Source: Bugula neritina
Taxonomy: Eukaryota > Bryozoa > Gymnolaemata > Cheilostomatida > Bugulidae
Assembly: GCA_964035545.1 (NCBI GenBank)
Contig: OZ037765.1
Location: 558,001 to 622,000, forward strand
Direction of reading: 5' to 3'
DNA length: 64,000 nucleotides
Under the pieces are notes generated by a model that saw only the letters and a list, made by a program, of their open reading frames with translations, was not told where the DNA came from and did no database searches. Shown one piece after another: positions 42,291 to 56,900 of the stretch (its first letter is position 1; each line of letters begins with the position of its first letter). The translations under genes and the position numbers were made by a program.

Positions 42291-45200
42291 ACATGTGCAT
42301 TTATTTGTATATTATAATAATCATGCAAAAAATCAGTAATATTCAAAAAATTGTTACATTTACTGAGAGTTATTAGTTTCGTAACGCTCTGTAAGAAGGT
42401 CACAGTGAATTTAACTCAATTGTTTTTCGCACATTAGGTGAAAAATTTAGTTTTTTAGTACCTCTGATAAGTTCAAATTCAATTTTACAGTGACCGTACT
42501 CATTCTCAGGTTTCAGAGTGAGAGTCAGTAGCACTAGTTACTGTTAGTACTGACAGCAGCTCTGAGCAGACACTCAAACTAACAGTTTTATACTTATAGT
42601 TATACTTATTAGTTATAGATTTTTAGCTCTACTGTTTTTACCACCGGTAGCCGATGCTAATACAGTGATCGCCAATTCCAATTATAGTCATAGTGATCTT
42701 CATCTGTGATTCATCTTTAGGAACTCAAACTGTTTGCGATTATCATTCTGCACTCACTTACGGTAAGTGTGGTTTTACTTGTACGTTTCAGTTTACGGTT
42801 TAGTTTTAACTGTTACTGTTAGTATTTCAGTTTGCATTATGATTGTATTGACTTCGAGGTACATCTATAATTATTTTTATATTTATTAGTGAGTATTTTG
42901 AAGTTGATAGTTATCACAAGACTTATACTTATAGTTATAGTATGAAATAATGTACTTTATTTCTGCATGTGTTTTAAATGCAAGTTTAAGTAATGGGTTG
43001 TGAGTTTAAATTCTAATGATGATCATGATGTCAGGGATCAAGTCACAGTTTATATTATTATTGTACCCCAAGCATAAGCCCTTAAACATGCTATGGTAAG
43101 AAGCACAATTCTTTAACTATTCAAATACCCTTACCATCACACTGGGATGGAATCTATCATAATCATACTGACATTGAAAGCATAAAAACCTGTACTCCAC
43201 TGTAATAATCACCTGGCTCATTTTAGTACCTTTTAGTGATGGGCTATTACAAATAATATCTTTTAACTCATATTTATACTGGATTAGAATGTAATAGTTA
43301 TATCATTATAATACTATAGTATTTGTGTGCATACCTTTACTATTGGACATTTGTTGATTTGTGACAAAGGTCATAACTATTGTTTCAACTGCAAAAGCTA
43401 AAAGTAAACCAAACCTTCATCTTACCAGCAACATGATCGAGTTGGGAAGTATAATCTGACTCAACATATTACGTTGCAATAACTCAGGTGTTACTGTTTG
43501 CTTCACTTAGGGATCAGCTTGTCTCACTTTACCAAAATCTCCTCCATTTTTACTTTGAGTAGAAAGTATATTTCATCTCATTATATTGAGTGAATCAACT
43601 TGTACTGTGATTTATATCAGTTTCTCTTCATGTATAGCTTGAGCTTCTCAGACTCCAGTATAGAAAGTTATACAGACTCTATAAAACTCAGTAAGGTGGG
43701 ATATTAAGACCCCCCATACTCTATTATTAGTCATGGGATTAGAAACCTGGCTATCTTATTTACAGCTGAATTTATATTCTAGCTGGATAATTCATCTTAG
43801 CCCTAGCTCAATTACATGCTACTCTGGTTGACTAGTAGCACCCATCAGTACTAGTACTAAATCACAGGCTAGTGTTAGGATTTCAATGGCATTCAGATTC
43901 TATATTTAGCAGCACTGGCATGGGACCACAGGTCAGAGGTCATAGGTCATATACCTCATAGTGTAGAACAAACTAAACACCCAACTTGCCGGTCATTTCC
44001 TACAGTAAGTTTAAGGGATGTTGACAATTCGTGTGGCCGTCATGTAAATTATATTCTCTTTTATTTGCAACAAGATCTAATAAGATATTTAATTTGAGAT
44101 ACAGGATTTATACATGCTGAGTAATAACAAGAGATATATGTATGCAGGTATAAAAGGTTATTTAGTAACAAAAACAAGTTTCTCCTTGAACTTGCTGGTA
44201 TATTGCATTGACTCACTCCGTAGCTGATCTAGTTGTTCAACTTTCTAACATACTTCTGGTTGCATCATGTAGTGTCAAGTATACATCACACTCTACAGCT
44301 GCAGCCAACATTTATGTTACAATGACATTCTATTCTAATATAATTAGTATATTTCATTATATTATAATATATGTATTTAATATTTTACTGATGAGATGGT
44401 ATCTTTAACCTTTTTGATATGCAGATGATAAATCTTGCAAAGAACTTTCAACTTGCACTGATGGTATAAAGCAGTCAATATCATGCCAAGAAGTGAGAAA
44501 TATAATGGTAGCTAGCATCTCTCTACTCTCTAGTCATAGCATTGTATATCTAGGTCTTCTCTAATTCCTCACATAACTCTACATATTAGCATAGCTCCGA
44601 GTTTAGGTCAGCAACGCTGCTTCATGCTACACATTGTCTCTCAATATCTCCCGATTTCTCTCACTTTCTCTCAATTTCTCTCAATACCTCTCGCTTTTTC
44701 CCCAATATCTCTAACGTTCTCTCAATTTCGCTAGTTCTCTCAAGACCAAACACATGCCCTAGAATGTCAGAATGTTGGCTTCTAGTCTAATTTCTTGTTG
44801 GTTTCGTGTTGAGGAAATGAACTCTGATATACAGCTAGCAGATGTAACGAAGTAGTTTAAATACAATACAAGTCACCGACTAGCAATATTATAAGGAGTT
44901 GTTTGCTCTTTGATCTACTGGTTTTGCACGGGCACACAACTCTTAATTTTCTTTATTATTTTCTAAATAAAAACAAGTACATCAGTTGGTATGCTTTTTC
45001 GTAAAAATTCATTTAAAAAAATTAAATCAAACTAAAAATTCACTGTGAACTGTTTCAAGTTTTGTTGCAGTTGTCCATATTGAGCAAAATTATAACGATC
45101 TATATCCTATATACATTGAGTTTATTTATTCTGCTTTTGCCCACCTGGATTATATTTTTTTTAATGTTTATGTCATCCTACCAGTTTGAGCACATGCAGA

Positions 45201-46109
45201 GGTTGTGTTCTTTTAACACTGCAGAGTATCACTCCATGCAGTTAGTTATACTCTGGATTATATTCATAGTGAGTACTCTACTGTTAGACATGTTCCCCAG
45301 CCATGAATTAATTAACCATGACACACTATGCTATACTAAATGAGATGAACATACATCAACATAATCCCTTTAAATCTCTCATATGTTCTACTTGTATACT
45401 GGTATGTGGGGAACACTAGCTAGAGTTGAAAGCATTCATTCACTCACTTTAATCTACTCTGACTCCAGAATAATATCAACCAGTGGACTCTGATGTACCC
45501 TGGATGGTGACATCTGTTAAACTTATTCCTTAATACTGGTCAATATAACCTTCCTTTGACCTCAAATAACCAGCTGTAGCCTCAGATCTTACACTGATGG
45601 TAGTATAATTAGTTTGCTTTCCCTCATCTTCTACTCCTCTCTAAGCTTCAAGTTCTGTGCTGTATATCATATAAATTTTGATGTGTTGTAGTCTGCCACA
45701 TTATGCAAAATCATAAGTCAGTATTTTTATCTGATGCTGCCGCATTTCATGTTACTTCACTTTGTAAGATTTGCCAAAGACTGACTAATTATCAATAGTC
45801 TATTCCTTTTAATACAATTACTTTCCGTCTTGTTAGCACAGCAAATCATACAAATTTTTAGCTGAAGTGCAAGCATTTTCAGTGTTAGGTACATAATATC
45901 GGATGTTTTGACTTCTGATATTTTATCAGGTCTTTGATTTGCTATTAATTTCTCTCAATACTCGATAAACCAACATTCCTGACTGACAAATTTCATTATT
46001 ATCAATAATGAGTCAATAAATTCGTTCATAACGCAGTTATTTGTAAACAATGCGCTTTTGTCAAATTAGTATAGATGCATAACCTAGTTTCCCAAACAAC
46101 GCACATATT

Positions 46110-46320
46110 TACGAGGTCGAATTGAACCGTTCCTCTATATCCCATGTAATCTGTCTGTGATTCGTCGGCTAAGGCATTCGTAACAATGGCCAACTGTTCG
46201 CAGCCGCTACTCCTTTCACGCCGACAATGTTAGTGATTCACGCTTGAGTTACTCGAAGGCCTTGATTGCGAGACCAGCGAGGTTACTTCAACACAGGCAG
46301 TCCTCCCTTCCAGTTCGTTG
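46110..46320. promoter_or_regulatory. CpG-rich patch, possible promoter
   Basis: By eye about 15 CpG dinucleotides in 200 bp, in an otherwise CpG-poor, AT-rich landscape. Possible distal start of TNFAIP8 (start codon 3.5 kb downstream) or of an unseen non-coding RNA. Confidence 0.3.
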
Positions 46321-47244
46321 TGCTATTGAATTCTCAGGTCATGAATTTTCATTTCGTCTGCAATTGACTTCCTCTCAAGGTAGGAAATATTACTCCTTGT
46401 AAACCACGTGGCAACTTGGATACTGGATTTAAGATTTTGTTTGTCCAGTTGATATGATTTAGTTATAGTTGTGCAATCACCATGACTGTCAACGTTCGCA
46501 TTGTCACTGTGATTCCCTGATTGTGTATGTAATTGGAGGGGGGGGGGGGGGATAGCTTCACAGAATAAGTTATGGAAAATATTACATTTTGATTTACTGT
46601 ATACCTGCCTGAGGCCAAGGAGTTCTGACCAGGTTATGGAAAGGTTGAACTCCGTTGGGATTATTAATGTCACGAAAGGCGGTCATCATAGTGATAATTG
46701 CTCCAAGCAGAGGCTCTCTCACCATGTTGTCAACATCGTGAGAGACTAAGAGCTTAGTCTGCTCAGATTAGGGGTTCTGGCAGGGGTGGATACTTTACTT
46801 TTGTCTATCTACCATATTGGTATTCACAAGAAATAGAATTTCAAATATCTTGTTATTGTCTTAACTTTAGCCTGAGGCTTATAAGTTACAATAGAATAAA
46901 ATATAACCTGCTGAACTTCTATTTTGACTGTCAATACGAGTATGATTATGAGTATCAGTATGATTATAAGATTAATCTCAAGCTCTATGGTTGCTGTTGG
47001 GGACTACTTCAATACGAGTATTATACTCTCCATGTGCTGCTTGTTGTTATAGAAATAATTTTTGAATTCAGAGAGCTAGTCATTGAATTTCCATCAGTAG
47101 GATCATAATTCATATTCATAAATGTTGTACTTGTTGCTAGGCAGTGATTACTAATAGAAATGTGTGTAGAAGATACTTCTCCATAACCACATAATATGTT
47201 GTGTCACAAAACTTTAGACTTTTTGAAGATCTGTGACCATGATG

Positions 47245-47333
47245 GTTAGACCATGGTCACAGTCATGTGATAACATTGTCGCAGTCACGTGGTCACAGTC
47301 ATGTGATAACATTGTCACAGTCACGTGGTCACA
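47245..47333. repeat. ~40-bp duplication with CACGTG E-boxes
   Basis: GGTCACAGTCATGTGATAAC-ATTGTC(G/A)CAGTCACGTG occurs twice in tandem; each copy ends in a palindromic CACGTG. Confidence 0.8.
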
Positions 47334-49752
47334 GCTGTTCATACTTATAGTCTGTGTAACTTGGGTGTATTTGTGACTGAAGGGGTCGGGATTTCTAGTC
47401 TGCAGGTCATGCAGTTAATAAAACTCTTTGCAAATGTTGACCTGCCAGCTCACAGCAGGTGCCCTTACTGCCAGCTTTTAGCAAGTGCCCTTGTATACTG
47501 TAACTGCTCCAATCAACTGTCACTGGATAGTATGAAGATGTTTCTCTCTGTGAATACAAGTAATTACTAATTCCAGAGCTATTCTGGGAACCAGTTGTTA
47601 GCTGAAATCAGTACCAACTTGTATTAATTATACATCTATTATCTTGTTATGTTTAATGTTATTGATGGCCGGTCCATGTTGTGCCTTTCTTAAAAACTTG
47701 CTCTTTTACGCAAATATTTTAAACATTTAACATGCTGTGTGAATCTTCCAACTGCCTCCCTATACTAGCATTTTGCTGTTTGCTCCCCTTCCCCACCACC
47801 CACACCCCCACACTATCATAGACTCTTATCCACTCCCAACTTTACAACACTCAACCAGTCAAAACTCAACATAGTATCATCTCTACTTCTTGCAAAGCCT
47901 CGTAGGAGGTAAGGCAGCATCAGCTGTTACCTCAGACCCAACAGCTGATCCCGTGTTAAGTAGGAGCTATAAATAGAAGTGTATTATTATATAATAGCTT
48001 TGTTTGTTTAAGTTTATCTGATACTGAATTCGTGTCCCCCCAGCAGGTATCTGTTTGAACAGAGACTAAACTAAACACAGTAGCTTGTACTGTACAGCAG
48101 TAATATCAACCTTATGTAAACACTTTATGTACTGCTAGTTCCCCCTTACACACTTTCCTTCTAGCAACTGTATGTAAAGATAGGATTGAGTTATCCTTAC
48201 TAATACAGTTGATTCACACTGATTATGGTAATCTGTAAGGTCGTGGTGTGGTAAACAATTCATTCTGTTTCCTGCCTGCTAAACAGCTCACTCTATTACA
48301 GTGACTGTTAGATTCATTAGCACACAGCTAACTGACACCAACTGACATACAAGCATTCCTACGGTATATACTACACTATAACACACACTCTTATCTCCTT
48401 TTATAACTACAGATATAACACCACAGATATGTACAGCATAATAACATACCATTATATTTTATTACTAGACACCATTTCCTTCATATGTCACACCTACCAG
48501 TCTACCCATATAATCATAATATTCACCTCCCCTACCCCATATAATCATAATAATTTCACATTTCCTGCCCTATATAATATACAGCTAGTTTATAACTTAT
48601 TACTATCCCTCATTAGAACTGACTACCAGACTATTACTCTGCTCCAAACATAACCAGTCAGTTCTAGAAGGAATTCTTGAGCAAAGTTTCCTCACAGAAA
48701 ATCTTAGAATTCAAATAACTGATTAGAAAACTTTCCATATTAATTGTAACTGTAGAGGTTGAGAAATATGAAGTGTATATTTCACTTAGCTTTGGCTCCA
48801 GCTGATATCGAGTTGAAATGTCATCTAAACGCAATTGATGAGTTATAAACATTTTACAACTGGCTAAAGTTTCCTCCTACTTTGAATAATCCACTCATAG
48901 ATTTGAGGATCATTTAGAAGATTCCAGAATATCTCATAATCATTGATGACTTCTAAGGAGCACATATTAAACAGTGTATAATACATACTGACAGTTACTG
49001 GGGTCTGTAAAGGTAACAGCAGTGCTTTGTGTTCACTCGAGCCCCTCTTATGTGTGTAATAAGTCATCTGGACTTTTCTGAGGATCACTTGAGCAGTTCA
49101 TGAGCAATATGTAGAGTAGAAGTGAGCTGCAGGGACGGAGGACAGAATGCTGCTGCCGGGAGCAAAAGCAGCGGCAGCAAGTTACCAACAGCAGGTCTAA
49201 AGGCAGCATTTCCTCTAGTAATAGCCTCAGTTTTATAGCAAGCTAGTTGTAATGTCTGTAATTCTGTGTTTGTAGCCTGAGTTCATCATCCAGTGAGTTT
49301 TACATTGCGGGCACTCAGTCTCCGCCCCTCACAGTCTTCACTTCAGTCTCCCAGGACTTCAACAGTTGGTGAATGAATGGTGTTTCTACTTCTTCACTAA
49401 AAGTAAGTCTTCCTTTATCTCCTTTACTTCTACTTTCAACAACATCAGTCTATTTTCAACTTGCAAATTATATATTTTTCTTGAAACATTAATTTGGTGA
49501 AATTTATCTTTAACTTTGTTAAAAATGCTGTTTTTTAGTTTAAGAAATTGATGAAATTGTTGTTGTTTCGACAAAATTTAACTGGACTTGACTTCTGAAA
49601 CATCTCTTTTTATTCAACTCTGGAAATTTAAATTTAAAGAAGTTACTGAGTTGTAGTTACTTTGTGTTGGAGTTGTTGAATGAAAGCATTTAATCTGCTT
49701 TGTAACCTTTCACTGTTATTTACTACTTCCTTTATAAAGTTTAGAATCACAG

Positions 49753-52588
49753 ATGAGCAAGCACAAAGACAAGAAAGGTACACCTAGCCCCAACACATTC
49801 ACTTTCAGTTACTCCTTTGTCCTCATTTGATTGACACAAACAGATTTAGTGAATTGAAATACCACCAGCCCTCTGCAGGGTTTACTTTGCTAAACTCCAA
49901 GTCACACTGTTGCCTGTAAACACTTCAAATCTCAAGTCTTGCACTTGAGATTCTTTGGTCAAGTCCTTAAGTCAGCTGTTTTAATCATTCCTCAAGTGTT
50001 ATTGTTTAAATATGCCTGAAATTTGTTAAATTACAAACCAGTTTATAGTTTTGAGTTGGCCTAATTCTAATAACCTAAAATATAATTTAATATTAGACCA
50101 AAGGCTCCACTCACTTTGACAATAATGGAAACTAACCAAAAATATTCCCACAGAGAAAAAGTTCCAGTAACCTTAGGAGGGCTGGTGGTATTAACCCTTT
50201 TCTTTCTCTTTCTCTCTGTGTGCTCATTGGTTACTATCAGTTCAGCTTTACTCTCACTTCCCCCTCTCTGTCTGTCTGTATGTCTACCTCACTTCTCACG
50301 GGCTCACTGACCTCTCTCACTGTCTCTTCTAATTAATTGATTAGTTGTGTGAAGACATCAAAGAGATTAGAGAATTGCTGGGATGAGGTTCAGAGTGATT
50401 TTATGTTTCAGCAATAAAAGCTGGTTTTTCACTAGTCATTATAATGAAATTACTATAAGATTAGAAATTCACAATTTTTACTTTTGGGAGAGCTTAATAT
50501 CTGTTTTACTTGAGAGTTACTTGAGTATGCCAGGTTGAGTGCTGGGCTGAAGGTTTCCTCTTAGCTTGTGGGGTTGAAGCATGGAGTGTAGGAGGCGCTG
50601 CCTAGCATGTAGTCAGCATGTAGTCAGCGTCACTTCCTTGTATTTAATGAAATATTTCTCTAAAATATTCCAGGAAATGTCCTTAATTTAATGAAAAACT
50701 TGATTTATCTCCTCCGCAGAGCATAAAGTTATTTATGTGTTGGTGGCTGTCCAATCACAGCGCCAGATGATAATTAAAACTGACAGTTTCTGTTTACAAA
50801 GAATTTAAATTGAGTAACTTAAATTAATTCAACTGGAAAGCCATTGAATGTCATCCTCTCAGCACGCAAAGCCACTAGTTTGGATGTAATCAATGTTACT
50901 TGTTGGCCATATCCATGTTATGTAACATTCTATGATGCCTGCTGTCACTCTGCATAATTCTAAAAGATGTAAACTTGACAGTAGCAATTAGCATTGATTT
51001 TATCCCAAGAAATTAGCTGTTTATTTGTCTGTCTTTCATGCTGTGGAATTGAAAAGTTCTTGTACTGAAAAATTTGCTTAGCTTGAGTGTACAATCTGTA
51101 ATTTGGTGTCGGGTTTGAAAAGTGACAGCTTTCTTTCATGGTCAGATAACTTTACATTCTGTGAAGTTCAGTCTGAAATTATGAAAAAACTGTTATTCTG
51201 TGAAGTTTTGTAAAAGTTAAAATATTGAAAACTCAGTTTGACTTGCTGCTCAACTCTATACTGCAAGTGTTTCGCTGAGAGTGATGCTGTTGGAGTGAAG
51301 TGACTGCATGTGTGTGTAGAGTGCAGGGTGGATGTATCAGTGAAGGAGGGGGTAGAGCTCAGGGTGGATGTACTCAGTGAAGGAGGGTGGATGTAGTCAA
51401 TCAAGGAGGGGAGGGGTAGAGTTATCAGTATGCACAGCTGGATACAGTAACATTAGTACATAATCACTACTAGCCACAGCACTGTACTCGTCTACTGACT
51501 AGAGATTATATCACTACGTCTGGGGTCGTTGCCATGGTGATGATTATTACACAAATAGTTGGCAGCCACAAGAGCACAGTTAGTACTGTTCACTGTTTAG
51601 TTAGCAACAGCAGATCTTAGGGTTGTCTCCCCACTCTTACCCACCCTTTGCCTGACGATGTGAAATTTACAAGTTACTCCTTTACCGGACAATAAAGTTA
51701 ATCCGAGTTTTATTACTCTGGTGATTAAAGTGTTAACTCAGGTCACTGTTCTGCTCTTCATACCTTATCTTCAGATGTGCTTATCAGTAATGGAGAGTGG
51801 AGGCACTTAGGAAGGTGTAATTGTCTATTGATTGATGTGTATTATCAGTTATTGATGTGTATTATCAGTTATTGATATGTATTATCAGTTGGGAAGTGTC
51901 ACAATGATCACCACTTACTACTAACTTCCTGTTTTATGCTGAAACTCTTTGGAGTTGTCCCACTGTGTTACTACTTCCTGTACAGATATCACTGTTGGTA
52001 TTCTCTTTTCCAGTGTCTGCGGAGCCCGGAAATGGCTTCAACTCGAAAGGCCTCGGACTACGAGTCCAGAAGAAGCTGGCCAGCAAGATGTCGAGTAAAA
52101 CTGTCGCTAAGGTTTTCATAGACGAGCCGACGGGACAACTCCTCGACAACGTATACTCTCTGGTGAAGGAGTACACAAGTGACAAGAAGGATGCCGAGAA
52201 AATCATAAAGTATATCATCAAAGTGACCATCAAGATAGCCATTGCTTACCGAAATGATCAGTTCAACAGCGAAGAGATTTCTCTCATCAGTGATTTTAAA
52301 AAGAAGTTTAGAACTTTGATCATGACAATCACCTCGTTTGTGGAAGTGGATTTCACGTTTGACAGTCAGTACTTGTCTAAGTTGTTTCTGGAATGTTCCA
52401 CTCTCCTGCAGCAGATTCTAGCTCGGCATACGACAGAGAAAACCAAAGGAAAAGTTGACCGAGTGTTTGCTTTACTCGGAGACCAGTCTTTCCTAGAGGC
52501 CGTGTTTAAACCTGACACTAACTATTCACCTCTGATGTCTAAAATATCCAAGCAGCTGGACGGGCTCATGGAATCTGGCACTCTGTGA
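49753..52588 (+). CDS. TNFAIP8: TNFAIP8 (TIPE) family protein
   Basis: Two coding exons, 49753-49777 (MSKHKDKK, phase 1) and 52014-52588, give 199 aa; human TNFAIP8 has 198. The TIPE homology domain covers nearly all of exon 2: LGLRVQKKLASKM, DEPTGQLLDNVYSLVKEYT, KKDAEKIIKYIIKVTIKIAI, YRNDQFNSEE, VDFTFDSQYLSKL and a final helix ending KQLDGLMESGTL. The fold is a six-helix bundle with a hydrophobic cavity; family members bind phosphoinositides and modulate apoptosis and immune signalling. The short basic N-terminal exon sits behind a plausible CAG acceptor, so 5' UTR exons are expected upstream. The 2.2-kb intron has no array in contact with a splice site, unlike neighbouring genes. The N-terminal exon is the less certain part. 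Confidence 0.93.
51825..51892. repeat. 22-bp repeat, 3 copies
   Basis: ATTGATGTGTATTATCAGTT units in the TNFAIP8 intron, about 120 bp before exon 2. Confidence 0.85.
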
Positions 52589-52871
52589 TGTCACCAGGGC
52601 AACAGTTGTGATGTCACCATGGTGATAGTTATGTTGGCTGAATATCTCCCGATCACATGACTGGCTCTGTTTAGAAGTCCCTCTACCATGTCTAAGACTC
52701 TAAGTACTAACATAAGTAATGCTCAATAACATGTCACTAGACTTAGCTGACTGTGCCAGGAGAGAGTTACCATGACGTCTACAGTGCCTCACAATGATGT
52801 CTCTTGTCTAGTATATTTTATTCTCATCATTATTTACTATAATATAATTTATTATATTGCATTATTTTAGT

Positions 52872-53123
52872 AATAAAAATAGAGGGAATAACTCCCAAAT
52901 CATGGCATTTCCACCAGTCTCGTACTAAGTAACTATCCAATACTCAATGCTTTATTGTAAAAAGGTGCTTATAGTATTTTATTAGGTTATATTCACATTA
53001 ATGGAAGAGTGTAGTTTACATTGTTGGTTTATTGTGAACAATTTTTTTATCAATGTATACTGAATGTTTGTATTTATCATGTCCCAAGACTGTACTATAT
53101 ATTCTTATAATATATTTAATAAA
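52872..53123 (+). terminator. TNFAIP8 poly(A) signals
   Basis: AATAAA at 52872-52877 and 53118-53123, 284 and 530 nt past the stop; either or both could end the mRNA. Confidence 0.5.
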
Positions 53124-53776
53124 TTGTACACCACAGCAAATGCGGTATCTGTAATATAACCCACAATGTTTCTGTTAGGAATTCCTGTTTATAATATTAT
53201 ATTGAATACAGAAAGTTGGCTTACTAAATCCACCAGCTAGAAGAATGAGTTACCCATAATGCATCACAGAAACCTAAATAACCTGTTTATGGGCCCTTTA
53301 GTGTCCTCTTGTACCATGATACCTAGATTATAAATTTCTAAGTATGGTTTAAGTTGATAGATATTGACCCCTGTAAGTGTGCAACATGATGTGTAACATT
53401 TATTATGTTCTACATTCTCCTAAAGACATCTTTTTATAAATACAGCAAGTAATCTTATAAAGTTTGTGTCCAAAAAGACTAAGATGAGTATTATGTGGCA
53501 ATAAACTACAAGCATAAATCTATAGAATCTTCGCTGAATTTGATTCAAATATGTACAAAATATAACGTATGAAAAGTTGGATAAAATGAATAATCTTGGA
53601 CTAAGTCAAAACAATGCCTAGTGGGTTGGGACGAGTTATGTATTTGGAGTTACGACACTAATGAACGTATATACATGTAGCCTCTTTTCCCAACATTTCT
53701 TCTCAGTGACTACAGAAGCTTTGGCATACAAGCAACCCAAATATTTATATCATAAAGGGTGAACCCCAAGCTAAAT

Positions 53777-53801
53777 TTTATTCCACATCTTATTTTTTAT
53801 T
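53777..53801 (-). terminator. PHKG poly(A) signals
   Basis: Minus-strand AATAAA at 53801-53796 and 53782-53777, about 190-215 nt past the kinase stop codon. Confidence 0.55.
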
Positions 53802-53992
53802 CAATTGTTCTAAAATCATCCAAATTCGTATCATCAATCCATGACTCAGAGCCTGCAGCTTCACATCTCTTCATTTCATACTTTGGTGAAGTCAAACACG
53901 CCCTCTAGAACCACCTGAAGGTCATTTGCCAGTCACAACCACGGGAAGGTCATTCTGAGGTCACAACCACTTGAAGGTCATTCTCAGGTCGC

Positions 53993-56900
53993 TCAGTGAC
54001 CCTCTTCCTGCCCAGAAAGCATTCGATGGCGGTGAGATGAGGCCCGGTGAGGTTTCAGATGATACTCAAACATGGGGGCTTGACCTTGCTGATCTGAATG
54101 CTTCACCCAATGACCGTAAATACTGAATGCTGATTCGTCAATCAACTGCCTTAGAGGTTTATAACTATAGGGCTGGGACTTGAGTTGTGATAAGTATATG
54201 GGTGGGTTGGTAGTGGACAACACCCTCAGTCTGGTTATGAATCTAATTGCATGGATCACACACTACAAAAAATAAAAAAGACAAAATTTATTCAACATGA
54301 AATTGTACAACCACCAGTAACCCATAGCAACAGTACAAATGGAAATAAAACAAATTATTTGGAAGTTGTGTTCTCCCAATAATTGATTTGTTGCATTAAC
54401 TTCCACATCGTGCTGATGCTGGGGTCAGACTTTCATTAGTTTAGCATATAACTAGACTTAAAACTAGACAAGGAACTTAGTTCAGCACTTGTATGAATTT
54501 AGGTGCCGACACCCCCCCCCCCGTACCTTAAGTTTCTGTAACACAGTCTTCTGGCTATCCACTTCTCCTATAGCAAAGAACTCGTGCTCTAAGGCTTCCT
54601 TAGCCGTGATTCTCCGTACAGGGTCCACACACAGCATCCTTGATATCTACAGAGTGACACACACAGTTAGTGATAGAGGGAGGAGTTTAGAGATACTTGT
54701 GTGACATTGAATACTGTAACTTTTTACATCTTGTCTCGGCATTTCACTTGTATTGCATACAGGAACTGATACACAATGTATATGATACTGTTATACTTGT
54801 AACTTAATATTACATAACTATAACGTCTGTGTAATATATTATGCTCAAATACGATGGATCATTATAAATATATAATATAGTGTATGACAGACAGATGTCC
54901 TGAGAAAAAAGAGGCTGGAATGGTATGGCCATGTTTGTTAACACGAAGGAGATGAGGAAATGAGGAGAGTATATGAAATGAGGATGGAGGGAAGCAGAGG
55001 GCGTGGAGCGACACAATCAAAGCTAACCTCCCCTGGCTAGATCTAGACTAGAATGGCACAAGTGACCGAGTGAGGTGGAAAAGTCCTGTTCACCTGGGGT
55101 TAGGCAAAAACCTGCCACCCGAAATGGCGAAGAAAGGCGAGAAGCTCAATATATGTCAGCTAAGAGTGTAAAAGCAGCAGCATGACTCAGCAGACATCAT
55201 TTATTCCAGTTCATAGAGAGAAAACCAATCAGCAATCATACAGTGCAGATAACTCCAACACAGAGTGCAGATCGCTCTAACACAGAGTGTATATTTGAGT
55301 TACTAAAATACCTCAATGGAGAACACATAGATGATTGGAATATGAATTGTATACAGAGGTGACAGGTAGTATGCAGGTAACACACAGGCAGTGATGTCAT
55401 AGGTCAAGGTCAGGTGACTCACCAGCTGCTTACAGGAAGTGCTGATATTCTGCCACTCGGAACTCGGGAAGGAGTATTTGCCGTTCATGATGTCCCGCAG
55501 CATGTAGACGGTTTTCCTGTGGTAGAAGGGGGCGGAGCCAGAGATGAGAGTGTAGAAGACAACTCCACACGACCACATGTCCACCGCCAGACCGTAGCTG
55601 GGCTGGTCGGCGTAGGAGTTGGCTTTGAGCATCTCCGGGGAGATGTAGCCCGGGGTACCTAGTAATTCTGCAGTGAAGGGGGGGTTAGTAGATAGCCTTA
55701 GCACAAAGTTGCTAGGAGTATGTGTGCAGTATATATATACTAATAATATAATATAATAATATAATATAGTATAACATAATATAATATAATATAATATAGT
55801 AATATACTAATATAATATAATATAGTAATATAATATAGTAATATAATAACATAATATAATATAGTAATATACTAACATAATATAATATAGTAACGTATGT
55901 ACCTTTATAGTGAATATTTTCATCATACTTCGTAGCAAATCCAAAATCTGAGACTCTGATATTCATTTCCTCGTCAAGTAAAATATTCTCACACTGCAAT
56001 TCATATACTTATTCTACTTATTACACTGTATATACTATACTATATACTTATTACACTGTATATATTATACTGTATATACTATACTGTATACTTATTATAC
56101 TGTATATACACAATACTGTATACTTATTATACTATATACTTATTATACTGTATACTTATTATACTGTATACTTATTACACTGTATACTTATTATACTGTA
56201 TACTTATTATACTGTATACTTATTACACTGTATACTTATTACTCTATATACTTATTACACTGTATACTTATTATACTGTATACTATACTATATACTTATT
56301 ATACTGCGCATGAAAGAAACAGTTTCGTTTATAAATAGATTTACACATGAATTTACAAATATAATATAATATATGATACCACACTTCATAATGTAACATA
56401 ACATAACATAATACAACATAACATAATACAACATAACATAATACAACATAACATAACATAATACAATATAACATAATACAACATAACATAATACAACATA
56501 ACATAATACAACATAACATAATACAACATAACATAATACAACATAATATACCATAATACAACATAACATAATACAATGTTGTACCTTTATATCCCGATGC
56601 ATGATGTTTTTAGAATGAAGAAATGCGAGTGACTCCAGCAGCTGTTTCATGATAGCCCGAGTTCTCTTCTCACTTAGTCTCATTCTTTTAGTGAGAAGAT
56701 CAAACAACTCCCCGTTAGGACACCTGAAACAAATCCCACGTAATACCAGGGCCTCAGTCTAACAGGAAACACAACAACTCGACACAGGATATGAACAAGT
56801 GACTCACAGCTCGAAGATGAGGAAGAGAAACGCTTCCGTCTCGAACGTCTCATGCAGCCGAACTACAAGAGAAGACAGTAGCCAATCAGCTGCGAGCATA

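Larger units (their letters stand above)
42291..49740. other. Gene-poor intergenic stretch
   Basis: About 7.4 kb with no recognisable coding exon. It is the 5' side of both NDUFV1 (-) and TNFAIP8 (+), so non-coding leader exons of TNFAIP8 may lie here. A 93-codon hydrophobic open frame at 45062-45343 matches no family I know and has AT-rich composition. Other contents: TCTCTCAATTTC repeats at 44635-44740, a CpG-rich patch at 46110-46320, a G11 run at 46540, and a CACGTG-bearing duplication at 47245-47333. Confidence 0.5.

Noticed and set aside
45062-45343. 93-codon hydrophobic open frame
   Set aside because: AT-rich composition, no recognised family, and no clear splice or promoter context; it could be a chance frame.
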